Below, in pieces: positions 15,441 to 23,175 of a DNA stretch of 64,000 bases. Below the pieces are notes generated by a model that was not told the origin of the DNA, did not search any database, and saw only the letters and a program-made list of their open reading frames with translations. Source of the stretch: Proteobacteria bacterium DTSAM18 (lineage in GTDB: Bacteria > Myxococcota_A > UBA796 > GCA-2862545). The stretch's first letter is position 1. The number at the start of each line of letters is the position of its first letter. The translations under genes were made by a program, and so were the position numbers. The stretch lies in contig JARACJ010000015.1 in the NCBI GenBank assembly GCA_028767165.1, positions 62,001 to 126,000 on the forward strand, read 5' to 3'.

Positions 15441-17654
15441 TCACCAGGTGAGGGTGAGCTTGCCGGAGAAGGTGCGACCGGGGCGCTGGACGCCGAACAG
15501 GTCGTAGGTGCGGGCGTCGGTGAGGTTCCACACCTCGAAGGTGCCGTGGACACCGACGGATCGGGGTGGCTCCCAGGACACGGTGGCCGAGAGGCTGTGG
15601 ACCAGCTGGCTCGGCACCCGCTGCTTGGAGGACGCGACGCCGACGTCCTCCCAGCCCCGGTAGAACCAGTGCACGTAGCGGCTGGTCCAGCCGGTCCCGA
15701 GGCGGACGTCGCCCAGCCATCCTTCCGGGGTCTGCAGACGCGCGCGCCCGGAGGAGGTCAGCCAGGGCCGGTTGGGGATGAGCGCCCCCTGGTGGCCGGC
15801 GAAGCTGCCTTCTGTGGAGTGGTTGCGCAGCTCCATCCAGGTGACCGTGCCGGACAGGGACGCGACGTCCATGGGCGCACGCCAGCCCACGTTGCCCTGG
15901 GCGCCCACGCCGCCGGCCTCGTAGACGTTCTGCCACTGCTGGAAGACGTCGTTGGCCATGAGCACGATGAGCTCGTCGGCGAACCGGCCGATCACCCGGG
16001 CGCTCACGTCGAAGCGACCGGCCTTCGTGTCCTGGCCCACGAGCTGCAGGCCCGCGTTGAGGTTGTGGCTGCGCTCGGCCTTCAGCTCGAGGTTGTGGGA
16101 GATGAGCACGCCATCACCGAAGACCTCGTCCGGAGAGGGCAGCCGTGCGGCGTACTCGTAGGAGGTCTTCAGGTACAGAGACGGGGTCAGCCGCAGGCTC
16201 GCCGCCGCGCCACCGCCCCACAGGGCCTGCTGCACGGTGAGCTCCTGGATGGCGCCGCCGATGTTTGCCCCCACGAGCTCTGCATCGTACAGGTAGGACT
16301 TGCCGAACACCGAGGTCTGCAGGCGATCCTGGAGCAGGCGACCATCCCAGGCGAGCGCGGTCGTGAGCTTGAGCTGCCGCTGGTCGGCCTCGTAGGGGTC
16401 CCGGGTGCTCCCCTCCTGCTCCAGGCGCTCGTCGCCGGTGCGGAAGGCGGCCTGGGGCGTGATCGAGAAGGACAGGTCGTGCCCGGGGGCCAGCGGCACC
16501 TCGGCCACGGCCCGGGTGTACACGGACTGCTGCCAGGTGAGGCGGTCGTGGGGCACCCGGTCGAGCTCACCGGGCACCGGCCGGTCCCGGACGGCGTCGC
16601 CGTACCAGTCGTACACCACCTCCGCCCGGTCATCGAGGCGCGTGACGCGGTAGCCGTAGGAGGCCAGCAGATCGAGCTCGAAGGCGTTGGCCACCCAGTG
16701 CCGGTAGTGCGCCGTGGCCCCCGCGGCGGCCCGCTCGTAGTGGGCCTCGCCGTAGGGAACCGTCATCACCTGGTTGTGGGGGATGTTCTTGCGCAGGGCC
16801 GAGCCCATCAGGGTGACGGAGAAGTCCTCCGCCCAGGGCTTGTCCTGAACGCCCACGGTCACCTGACCGCCCGCGCCGGCGTATTCTCCGTGGTTGCGAC
16901 GCAGCTGCACCTCACGCTGGGCGCCGGACAGGTCGGCCACCTTCACCGTGATGGGCCAGTCGTTCCTCGCCGAGTCCACGAAGGCGTTGCCGATGGCGTA
17001 CACGCCGGACGGCGCCGCGTGGCTGAGCCGAAGGGCGGCCCGGTAGGTTCCCCAGGATCCCGCCTGAAGGGAGGCCCGGCCGTGAAGCCCCTCCTCCGGC
17101 CGCGCGGTGACGAGGTCGATGGCGCCGCCCAGCGCGTCCGCCCCGTACCGGATCGGAACGACGCCGTGGTACACCCGCGCCTCCGACACCAGGTCGGTCG
17201 GCACGTCCGCCAGGGTGGTGCCGAGGCCGGTGTATTCCAGGGGCACGCCGTCCAGGAACACCCGGATCTGGTCGTCGCCGAAGCCGTCGAGGGCCACCCG
17301 CTGGGCGGAGCCGAGTCCGCCGGTACGCTGCACCGTGACCCCCTCGGACCGCGCGAGCGCCTCGCCGAGGTCGCCCGTCTCCCGCTGGCTGTCGGACAGG
17401 TCCACCGTGCTCACCGCCGCCGTGCCCCGACGCTCCCGGTCGTCGCGCTCGGTGGTGACCTCGATGGTCATGCCCGCTTCCTCCTCCTCGTCGGCGTCGT
17501 CACCAGTCGGGGCGTCGGAAGGCGTCTGCGCGCTCCGCGCCTCCTCCGGACCCGTCGTGTCTTCGGGAGGCGCCTCCTCTGTGTCCTGGGCGTGGACGAG
17601 GCCGACGGGGAGCACGAGGCAAAGGGCGAGCAGTCGCAGGCGACGGAGCAACAT
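15441..17654 (-). CDS. TonB-dependent outer-membrane receptor (iron siderophore type)
   Basis: A 737-residue receptor. After the signal peptide (MLLRRLRLLALCLVLPVGLVHA) comes an acidic linker, then a TonB box-like MTIEVTTE and a plug domain (GDLGEALARSEGVTVQRTGGLGSAQRVALDGFGDDQIRVFLDGVPLE). A 22-strand barrel follows, ending in TFSGKLTLTW with an aromatic C-terminus. It imports a ligand, most likely a ferric siderophore, using TonB energy. The start at 17654 was chosen over one 13 codons upstream because it gives a standard signal peptide. A Fur-like palindrome lies 55 bp upstream. PepSY and small membrane proteins follow in the same operon. Confidence 0.88.
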   Translation of the reverse strand: MLLRRLRLLALCLVLPVGLVHAQDTEEAPPEDTTGPEEARSAQTPSDAPTGDDADEEEEAGMTIEVTTERDDRERRGTAAVSTVDLSDSQRETGDLGEALARSEGVTVQRTGGLGSAQRVALDGFGDDQIRVFLDGVPLEYTGLGTTLADVPTDLVSEARVYHGVVPIRYGADALGGAIDLVTARPEEGLHGRASLQAGSWGTYRAALRLSHAAPSGVYAIGNAFVDSARNDWPITVKVADLSGAQREVQLRRNHGEYAGAGGQVTVGVQDKPWAEDFSVTLMGSALRKNIPHNQVMTVPYGEAHYERAAAGATAHYRHWVANAFELDLLASYGYRVTRLDDRAEVVYDWYGDAVRDRPVPGELDRVPHDRLTWQQSVYTRAVAEVPLAPGHDLSFSITPQAAFRTGDERLEQEGSTRDPYEADQRQLKLTTALAWDGRLLQDRLQTSVFGKSYLYDAELVGANIGGAIQELTVQQALWGGGAAASLRLTPSLYLKTSYEYAARLPSPDEVFGDGVLISHNLELKAERSHNLNAGLQLVGQDTKAGRFDVSARVIGRFADELIVLMANDVFQQWQNVYEAGGVGAQGNVGWRAPMDVASLSGTVTWMELRNHSTEGSFAGHQGALIPNRPWLTSSGRARLQTPEGWLGDVRLGTGWTSRYVHWFYRGWEDVGVASSKQRVPSQLVHSLSATVSWEPPRSVGVHGTFEVWNLTDARTYDLFGVQRPGRTFSGKLTLTW

Positions 17655-17708
17655 GAGGGCAGATCCGGGGACGCAAATGAAATCTGCGGTCAACTACCTC
17701 GCTGAACT

Positions 17709-17725
17709 TGAAAGTCAATATCATT
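17709..17725. promoter_or_regulatory. Fur-like box between divergent iron genes
   Basis: TGAAAGTCAATATCATT matches the Fur palindrome TGATAATGATTATCATT at 13 of 17 positions. It keeps the TGA-N9-TCA core in an AT-rich island of an otherwise very GC-rich region. It lies between the divergent TonB receptor (17654) and MxcI-like (17773) genes, suitable for joint iron repression. Confidence 0.55.
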
Positions 17726-17772
17726 TGGACTAGGAAGGCGCCGACCTGCCACCCGACACGAAGGAGCGTCCC

Positions 17773-19005
17773 ATGCACGTCCGTCACCTGGTCCTTTCCA
17801 CCGTCCTGATCACCGCCTGCGCCGATACCGGCGACGATCACCACCACACCCACACCGGCATGCACACCGCCACCGGTACCCCCGAGGCCCTCGACGGCTT
17901 CCTGCTCGGATCCACCGTGCAGACCGATCAGGGCCGCACCCTGTACGTGCAGGCGCTCCCCGAGCTGACCGGCCACATCGACAACAGCCACGCCCTCGAG
18001 ATCCCCGGCAACTCCGAGGTCCTGTACCTGAACGGCCATGCCTACATCGGCTCCAGCGAGGCCCCGACCTTCACCCGCTACAAGGTCGAGTCCGACTACT
18101 CCCTCACCGAGGAGTCCGTGGTGGACTTCAGCGGCCACGGCTGGCCCGCCATCTCCTACGGCAACGTCATCGTCGACGACGAGACCGCCGTGTCCGTCTC
18201 CGCCACGCTGTTCGAGGCCATCGTGTGGAACCCCACCACGATGACCGTCACGGGCACCGTCGACCTGTCCCACATGCAGACCGAGGGCTACGGCCTCGAG
18301 ATCCACAAGACCACCACGGCCAACGGGCTGGTGTACGTGCCCGGCCGCCAGTCGGACTGGACCAACTACCGCATCGGCAGGGAGGTCGCGTTCACCGTGA
18401 TCGACCCCGTGGCGATGGAGGTCACCGCAGACATCCGTGACGATCGCTACCACAGCTCCGGCCAGCCGGTCTTCGACGCAGACGGCAACGCCTACATCAT
18501 GGCCGACGGCCGCAACTACACCGCCCAGGCCCTCGCCCGGTTCGCCGGCGCCGAGGTGCCGGCCAACGGCTTCCTGAAGGTGAACGCCGGCGAGACCTCG
18601 TTCGACGCCGACTGGTCCTACGACGTGATGGCGCTGACCGGTGGCCACGAGTCCATCACCCAGCTCATCGCCGCCGAGCCCGGCAGCGGCATCGGCTTCG
18701 CGAAGGTGCTCTACGAGGAGAACCTCCCCGAGGACGTCGACTGGTCAGGCTTCGCCTGGTGGCAGGAGCCCATCGGCAAGTTCTGGAAGTTCGACCTGAC
18801 CACCGAGCCCCCCACCGCCACCGAGGTGCAGGGTGTGCCCTTCTCCGGCATCGGCTGGGATCCCCAGCCCGTGGGCGGCAAGCTGTACGCCGGCGAGGCC
18901 GTGGATCTGTCGACCTCGAAGATCGTCATGATCGACCCCGAGACCAACACGGCCACCGAGCTCGCCACCACCGACGGCCTGATGAGCGACCTGCACGGTC
19001 TGTGA
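17773..19005 (+). CDS. MxcI/DUF4374-like lipoprotein linked to iron uptake
   Basis: A 410-residue lipoprotein (signal LVLSTVLITACAD with Cys16), followed by a short His/Thr-rich stretch (DDHHHTHTGMHTATG). The body reads like a beta-propeller, with successive blades such as EVLYLNGHAYIGSSEAPTFTRYKV, PAISYGNVIVDDETAV, NGLVYVPGRQ and QPVFDADGNAYIMADG. It resembles MxcI of the Stigmatella myxochelin locus and DUF4374 proteins found beside TonB receptors. I infer a surface or periplasmic helper in iron capture. It is transcribed divergently from the TonB receptor across a Fur-like box, with GGAG 7 nt before the ATG. Confidence 0.65.
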   Translation: MHVRHLVLSTVLITACADTGDDHHHTHTGMHTATGTPEALDGFLLGSTVQTDQGRTLYVQALPELTGHIDNSHALEIPGNSEVLYLNGHAYIGSSEAPTFTRYKVESDYSLTEESVVDFSGHGWPAISYGNVIVDDETAVSVSATLFEAIVWNPTTMTVTGTVDLSHMQTEGYGLEIHKTTTANGLVYVPGRQSDWTNYRIGREVAFTVIDPVAMEVTADIRDDRYHSSGQPVFDADGNAYIMADGRNYTAQALARFAGAEVPANGFLKVNAGETSFDADWSYDVMALTGGHESITQLIAAEPGSGIGFAKVLYEENLPEDVDWSGFAWWQEPIGKFWKFDLTTEPPTATEVQGVPFSGIGWDPQPVGGKLYAGEAVDLSTSKIVMIDPETNTATELATTDGLMSDLHGL

Positions 19006-19063
19006 GGCATCCAGGGAGCCCCTCCGCAGGGCGTGGAGGTGCTCCCCCGAACCAGGACGAACG

Positions 19064-19165
19064 AGGCCCCCGGCGACCTGGTCGCCAAGGGGGCCGCACA
19101 ACTGGACAGGCCCCCGGCGACCTGGTCGCCAAGGGGGCCGCACAATTGGACAGGCCCCCGGCGAC
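19064..19165. repeat. 44-bp tandem hairpin repeat R4
   Basis: Two full 44-bp units (19064-19107 and 19108-19151, differing by one base) and a degenerate third (from 19152). Each unit holds GGCCCCCGGCGACC, TGGTCGCC, AA, GGGGGCC, which can fold into a strong hairpin. They lie between the MxcI-like gene and the convergent RRM gene, directly before the terminator at 19192-19223. Confidence 0.8.
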
Positions 19166-19191
19166 GACCTCGCCAGGAGCCCGAAACAGAG

Positions 19192-19223
19192 AAGGCCCCC
19201 GGTGATCGCTCACCGGGGGCCTT
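19192..19223. terminator. Bidirectional terminator hairpin
   Basis: A perfect 14-bp stem, AAGGCCCCCGGTGA (19192-19205) and its complement (19210-19223), with loop TCGC. It lies between the convergent MxcI-like and RRM-protein genes, where it can terminate both. There is no long T tract. Confidence 0.7.
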
Positions 19224-19257
19224 GCGTGTGGGGTCGGGCCCGAGGGCCCGGGGGGGA

Positions 19258-19698
19258 TCACCAGTCGCGACCGCCGCCACCGCCCCAGCCACCGCCGCCG
19301 CCGCCGCCGCCGTAGCCGCCGCGACCACCGCGATCACCACCACGACCGCCGCCGCCGCCGTAGCCGCCGCCGCCGTAGCCACCACGACCGCCGCCGCCGC
19401 CGCCGCCGAAGCCGCCACGACCGCCACGACCGCCACCGCCGCCACCGCGGGGCTTGTCCTCTGCCTCGTTGACGCGGATGGTGCGACCGTCGAACTCGGC
19501 GCCGTCCATCTGCTCCTGAGCAACCCGTGCGTCGGCCTCCTCGGCGAAGGTCACGAATCCGAAGCCGCGGGACCGGCCGGTCTCACGATCGGTGATGACC
19601 TTGGCGTCCACGACTTCACCAAACTGGGAGAAGCCGTCGCCCAGGATCTCGGAGGTGGTTCCCCAGCTGAGGCCACCGACAAAGAGCTTGTTGCCCAT
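19258..19698 (-). CDS. Gly-rich RRM RNA-binding protein
   Basis: A 146-residue cytoplasmic protein with one RNA-recognition motif (residues 3-80). RNP2 is KLFVGGLSW and RNP1 is RGFGFVTF. After it comes a low-complexity tail of Gly, Arg and Tyr (GGRGGYGGGG repeats) ending in RDW. This is the layout of bacterial cold-inducible Rbp proteins, found in cyanobacteria, Myxococcota and others, which act as RNA chaperones. The RGG/GGY tail also resembles sequences that drive RNA condensates. The 288-bp upstream region (19699-19986) is gene-free and could hold a long 5' leader, as in cold-shock genes; no specific motif was identified. The ATG at 19698 gives the exact family start MGNKLFVGGL. Confidence 0.88.
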   Translation of the reverse strand: MGNKLFVGGLSWGTTSEILGDGFSQFGEVVDAKVITDRETGRSRGFGFVTFAEEADARVAQEQMDGAEFDGRTIRVNEAEDKPRGGGGGGRGGRGGFGGGGGGGRGGYGGGGYGGGGGRGGDRGGRGGYGGGGGGGGWGGGGGRDW

Positions 19699-19986
19699 GA
19701 ATCACTCTTCCTTACACACCGTCCCGTGATGAGGTCGGGACGGACTTCGCTAACTAGATTCCAATCGCAGCCCTCTCGATCCGGATGATCGTCGAGCGCC
19801 GCTCCCATCACTGTTGTCCGGAGCAGACGGTCAAGAGACGGCACGGGGCCGCCCTGGATCATGTGCCACAGGCAGGTCAGTCCTCCCCACCTATTCCAGA
19901 CCGCACGATGATGCCACAGGGAGAAGGCGAAACACCAGCGACGGACCGAGGATCACACAGGAAGGCCACTTCACCGCCGATCCGCA

Positions 19987-20889
19987 TCACCCCTGGGGGA
20001 ACAGTCCCTTGCGCCCGGCGCCACGGATGGCGCGCACGGCGGGGTCGTCCTCCCGCCCCTCGAGGGTGACCAGGTAGAACCGCTCGAACACGTCCTCCGC
20101 GACGCCGAGCCGGCTCACGCCGTACATGGCGCAGACCTCGTCCGCGACCACCTCGAGGGCCGGGAAGATGCCGAACCCGTCGCGGCCGAAGGCCATCATC
20201 ATGGCGCTGTCGCTGAACTCCCCGACCGTGTCGGGCCGGATGCCCTCCTGCAGGAACCACCTGTCCAGCGCCTGGCGGATGCTGTTGTGGGTGGACGGGA
20301 GGAGGAGGGGCGCCCGATCGAGGCTCCCCGGGAAGCCCTCCCGGCGCGTCGCCACCAGCTCCTCGCGGCCCAGCAGCACCATCACACTCTCGCCGAGGGG
20401 GTGGCTCACCGCGCGGGGCGCCACCGTGGGACTCGCGGGCGCGTCGGTCAGCACGGCGTCGACCACGTGGCTCTCGAGCAGCGCCATGAGGCGATCCGGT
20501 ACGTCCTGCTGGACGACCAGCCGGACCGTGGGATCGCTCAGTACCGGCTCCAGCAACTTCACGGCCGTCATCTTGGGCAGCACGTCGGCCACGCCGATGA
20601 CGTACCTGCGGGCGTGGCCGGGAGGACGGTCCTCGAGGGCGTCGAGGAGATCCTCACCGATGGTGAAGATGCTCTCGGCGTACCGGTACACCATCTGCCC
20701 CCGCTCCGTCAGGCGAAGCCGACGCCCCTCCCGCAGGAACAGCTGCACACCCAGCGAATCTTCGAGCTGATGGATCTGCTCGCTGATGGTAGGCTGACTG
20801 ACCCGGAGAACGCTGCTTGTACGCCGGATACTCCCGTGGCGCGCCACGGCCCAGAAGTACCGGAGGTGGTGGTAGTTGAGCCATCGCAC
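19987..20889 (-). CDS. LysR-family regulator, NhaR-like
   Basis: A 300-residue transcription factor. An N-terminal winged HTH (LNYHHLRYFWAVARHGSIRRTSSVLRVSQPTISEQIHQLEDSLG) is followed by a LysR effector domain. LNYHHLRYFW, GQMVYRYAESIFTIGEDLLD, GVADVLPKM and GEFSDSAMMMAFG match the NhaR subgroup, which in E. coli senses Na+ and activates nhaA. It starts at GTG 20889. It is divergent from the SulP transporter gene 164 bp away, across an AT-richer intergenic region, and LysR regulators usually control the divergent neighbour. The effector may be an ion (Na+, bicarbonate or sulfate); this is inference. Confidence 0.82.
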   Translation of the reverse strand: MRWLNYHHLRYFWAVARHGSIRRTSSVLRVSQPTISEQIHQLEDSLGVQLFLREGRRLRLTERGQMVYRYAESIFTIGEDLLDALEDRPPGHARRYVIGVADVLPKMTAVKLLEPVLSDPTVRLVVQQDVPDRLMALLESHVVDAVLTDAPASPTVAPRAVSHPLGESVMVLLGREELVATRREGFPGSLDRAPLLLPSTHNSIRQALDRWFLQEGIRPDTVGEFSDSAMMMAFGRDGFGIFPALEVVADEVCAMYGVSRLGVAEDVFERFYLVTLEGREDDPAVRAIRGAGRKGLFPQG

Positions 20890-21053
20890 GGCGTCCGCCC
20901 CCTCACTGAAAGGTTTTCCCTATCACAGGACCTCAAATAATCGAATTTACGAACTGAACCAGCCTGCTAGAGAGTAGCCTCGACCCTTGCCGGCTTCCCA
21001 AGCGGGCTTCCACCGACCGTCGGCTTCGCCGACCCCTGACTCCGAGAACCCCG

Positions 21054-22568
21054 ATGTCCCAGCCCAGCCCCCTGCAGAGTTTCCTGCGCCACGACCTCCT
21101 CGCCAGCGTGGTGGTCTTCCTCGTGGCGCTACCGCTGTGCATGGGCATCGCCATCGCATCCGGTGCACCGCCCGCTCTCGGCCTGATGAGCGGCATCATC
21201 GGTGGTCTGGTGGTGGCGCCGCTCGCCGGATCCCCGCTGCAGGTCAGCGGCCCCGCCGCCGGCCTCGCGGTCATCGTGTGGGAGCTCATCGAGAAGCACG
21301 GTCTCGAGGCCCTGGGTCTCGTGGTCCTCCTCGGCGGCCTCGTGCAGGTGCTGGCTGCCGCCGGCAAGGCCGGCCGCTGGTTTCGCGCCGTGCCGCCCGC
21401 CGTCATCCGCGGCATGCTCGCCGGCATCGGCGTGCTCATCTTCGCCAGCCAGTTCCACGTGATGGTCGACGACGCCCCCCGCAGCAACGGCGTGGACAAC
21501 CTCCTCAGCATCCCCGAGTCCCTGTGGAAGGGTCTGGTGCCCATGGATGGCAACAGCCACCACCTCGCCGCCCTGGTGGGTGTGGTCACCATCGTGTCCA
21601 TCGTGGGCTGGAACCGGATCCGGAAGAACCTCGGGCCGGCGTCGGCCGTGCCCGGCGCGCTCATGGGCGTCGTGATCGGCACCCTGCTCGCCACCCTGCT
21701 CGACATGCCCATCCAGTTCGTCGACATCCCCGACGACCTGTTCGCCTCCATCACGCTGCCCGGTCCGGCGGCCTTCGCCACCATCAACGCCGACATCATC
21801 GGTGCCGCCATCGGTCTGGCCGTCGTCGCCAGCGCCGAGTCCCTGCTGAGCGCCACCGCGGTCGACCGCCTGCACCAGGGTGACCGCACCCACTACGACA
21901 AGGAGCTGATGGCCCAGGGCGCGGGCAACATCGTGGCCGGCCTCGTCGGCGCCCTGCCCATCACCGGCGTCATCGTCCGCTCCTCCGCCAACGTCGAGGC
22001 CGGCGCACGTACCCGCTGGTCGGCCATCCTGCACGGCATGTGGCTGCTGGGGCTCGTCGCCCTCGCGCCCTTCGTCCTCGAGCTCATCCCCCGCTCCAGC
22101 CTGGCCGCCATCCTGGTCTACACCGGCTGGAAGCTCATGAATCCCGCGGCCATGACCGAGCTCGCCCGCCACGGCCGCAGCGAGGTCTTCATCTTCCTGG
22201 CCACCGTGGTCGGCGTGGTCGGCACCGATCTGCTCACCGGCATCATGATCGGCCTCGGCCTCGCCATGCTGCGCCTGCTCATCCAGCTGGCCACCGTGCG
22301 GGTCGACGTGCAGGACAACGCCGACGGCAGCCTCAACGTCACCATCGACGGCGTCGCCAGCTTCCCCAGCCTCCCCCGCATCGCCGAGATCCTCGAGGCC
22401 GTGCCCGAGGGCGTGCCCGTCCACCTCGACACCCGCCGGCTGCACTACGTGGACTCCGCCTGCGTGGAGCTCGTCGAGAACTGGGCCCGGCAGCACGTGG
22501 ACCGCGGTGCGGTCGTCAACCTCGATGAGGAGCGCTTCCAGACCAGCAATGTGGGTGGCGTTCACTGA
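21054..22568 (+). CDS. SulP-family anion transporter with STAS domain
   Basis: A 504-residue inner-membrane transporter. It begins FLRHDLLASVVVFLVALPLCMGIAIASG, the SulP signature in TM1-2, followed by GPAAGLAV and about 14 membrane segments, then a C-terminal STAS domain (about residues 415-500; HLDTRRLHYVDSACVELVENW). The pattern ALPITGVIVRSSANVEAGARTRWSAILHG is typical of the bicarbonate/sulfate branch that includes BicA-like proteins. Sulfate, bicarbonate or another anion is possible; sequence does not decide. The gene is probably controlled by the divergent NhaR-like regulator. Its stop codon lies inside a 24-bp perfect inverted repeat. Confidence 0.85.
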   Translation: MSQPSPLQSFLRHDLLASVVVFLVALPLCMGIAIASGAPPALGLMSGIIGGLVVAPLAGSPLQVSGPAAGLAVIVWELIEKHGLEALGLVVLLGGLVQVLAAAGKAGRWFRAVPPAVIRGMLAGIGVLIFASQFHVMVDDAPRSNGVDNLLSIPESLWKGLVPMDGNSHHLAALVGVVTIVSIVGWNRIRKNLGPASAVPGALMGVVIGTLLATLLDMPIQFVDIPDDLFASITLPGPAAFATINADIIGAAIGLAVVASAESLLSATAVDRLHQGDRTHYDKELMAQGAGNIVAGLVGALPITGVIVRSSANVEAGARTRWSAILHGMWLLGLVALAPFVLELIPRSSLAAILVYTGWKLMNPAAMTELARHGRSEVFIFLATVVGVVGTDLLTGIMIGLGLAMLRLLIQLATVRVDVQDNADGSLNVTIDGVASFPSLPRIAEILEAVPEGVPVHLDTRRLHYVDSACVELVENWARQHVDRGAVVNLDEERFQTSNVGGVH

Positions 22569-22605
22569 TGTGGCCGCATCGGCGGCCACATCAGTGAACG
22601 CCACC
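22554..22605. terminator. 24-bp perfect inverted repeat spanning the SulP stop codon
   Basis: 22554-22577 and 22582-22605 are perfect reverse complements over 24 bp, with a 4-nt loop ATCG. The TGA stop at 22566-22568 is inside the left arm. It acts plausibly as a terminator or 3'-stabilising hairpin, although no T tract follows and the stem is unusually long. Confidence 0.6.
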
Positions 22606-22614
22606 AAGACGGCC

Positions 22615-22875
22615 TGCCGGGCCGACTGCCGCAGGTGCTTCGTCGCCGCACTCGGGCCGACCAGAAGGTCGGCCTTTCGTTTGCTCCTCGCTCCTGCGGC
22701 AGTCGGCCGCGGCATGCCTCGGGTGTGCGGCTGAAGGGATGCCCTGGAATTGCTTTCGCGTTTCGGGCCCCGTGAAGGGGCGGACGCCCGGCCGCCTTGG
22801 CGGCGCCGATTCTTCGTCGCGTCGCTCCTCGCCTCGGCACCACCCTGACGGTCGGGCTGGTGGATGTGGCGAAAG
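22615..22875 (+). repeat. Structured repeat R2, copy C
   Basis: Outer stem GGCCGACTGCCGCAG (22620-22634) pairs perfectly with 22694-22708. The inner hairpin is GGCCGACC (22655-22662), AGAA, GGTCGGCC (22667-22674). Downstream come GCATGCCTCGGGTGTGCGG, then ATTCTTCGTCGCG and GCTCCTCGCC, shared with copies A and B. It directly follows the hairpin at the end of the SulP gene. Confidence 0.75.
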
Positions 22876-22930
22876 GGTCGATGGCGTGGCGGGGCCCATG
22901 GCGTCGCTGGGGGCGGTGGAGCGGAGGGGC

Positions 22931-23130
22931 TGCTTGCCGCGCCCGTCCCCGATGGGGTCGCTTTGGGGCGATGTAGCGTAGGGGCGCTGCTTGCCGCGCC
23001 CGTCCCTGATGGGGTCGCTTGGGGCGTTGGACGTACGGGCGCCCCTTGGGGCGCCGGGGTTGGCGTCCACGTCGTCGTTCCGGTCAAGCGTCCCCGGTCT
23101 GGGGTCGGGCACGGGCACGGGCACGGGCAC
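22931..23130. repeat. Mixed short repeats: 57-bp pair, R3 palindrome and GGGCAC microsatellite
   Basis: 22931-22970 and 22988-23026 are near-identical (TGCTTGCCGCGCCCGTCC...GATGGGGTCGCT), offset by 57 bp. Then comes an R3 palindrome, GGCGCCCC TT GGGGCGCC (23038-23055), preceded by ACGTACG. (GGGCAC)x4 occupies 23107-23130. No gene is seen in 22569-23175. Confidence 0.75.
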
Positions 23131-23175
23131 GAACCACGGGTCACGAACGTTCCCGTGGCCCGTGGCACCCGGTGT

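Noticed and set aside
19064-19165. Possible CRISPR array
   Set aside because: Units are directly adjacent with no variable spacers, each unit is itself a hairpin, and no cas gene is nearby.
23107-23130. GGGCAC repeats as a CRISPR or coding repeat
   Set aside because: A simple 6-bp microsatellite of four units in a non-coding gap, with no conserved frame.
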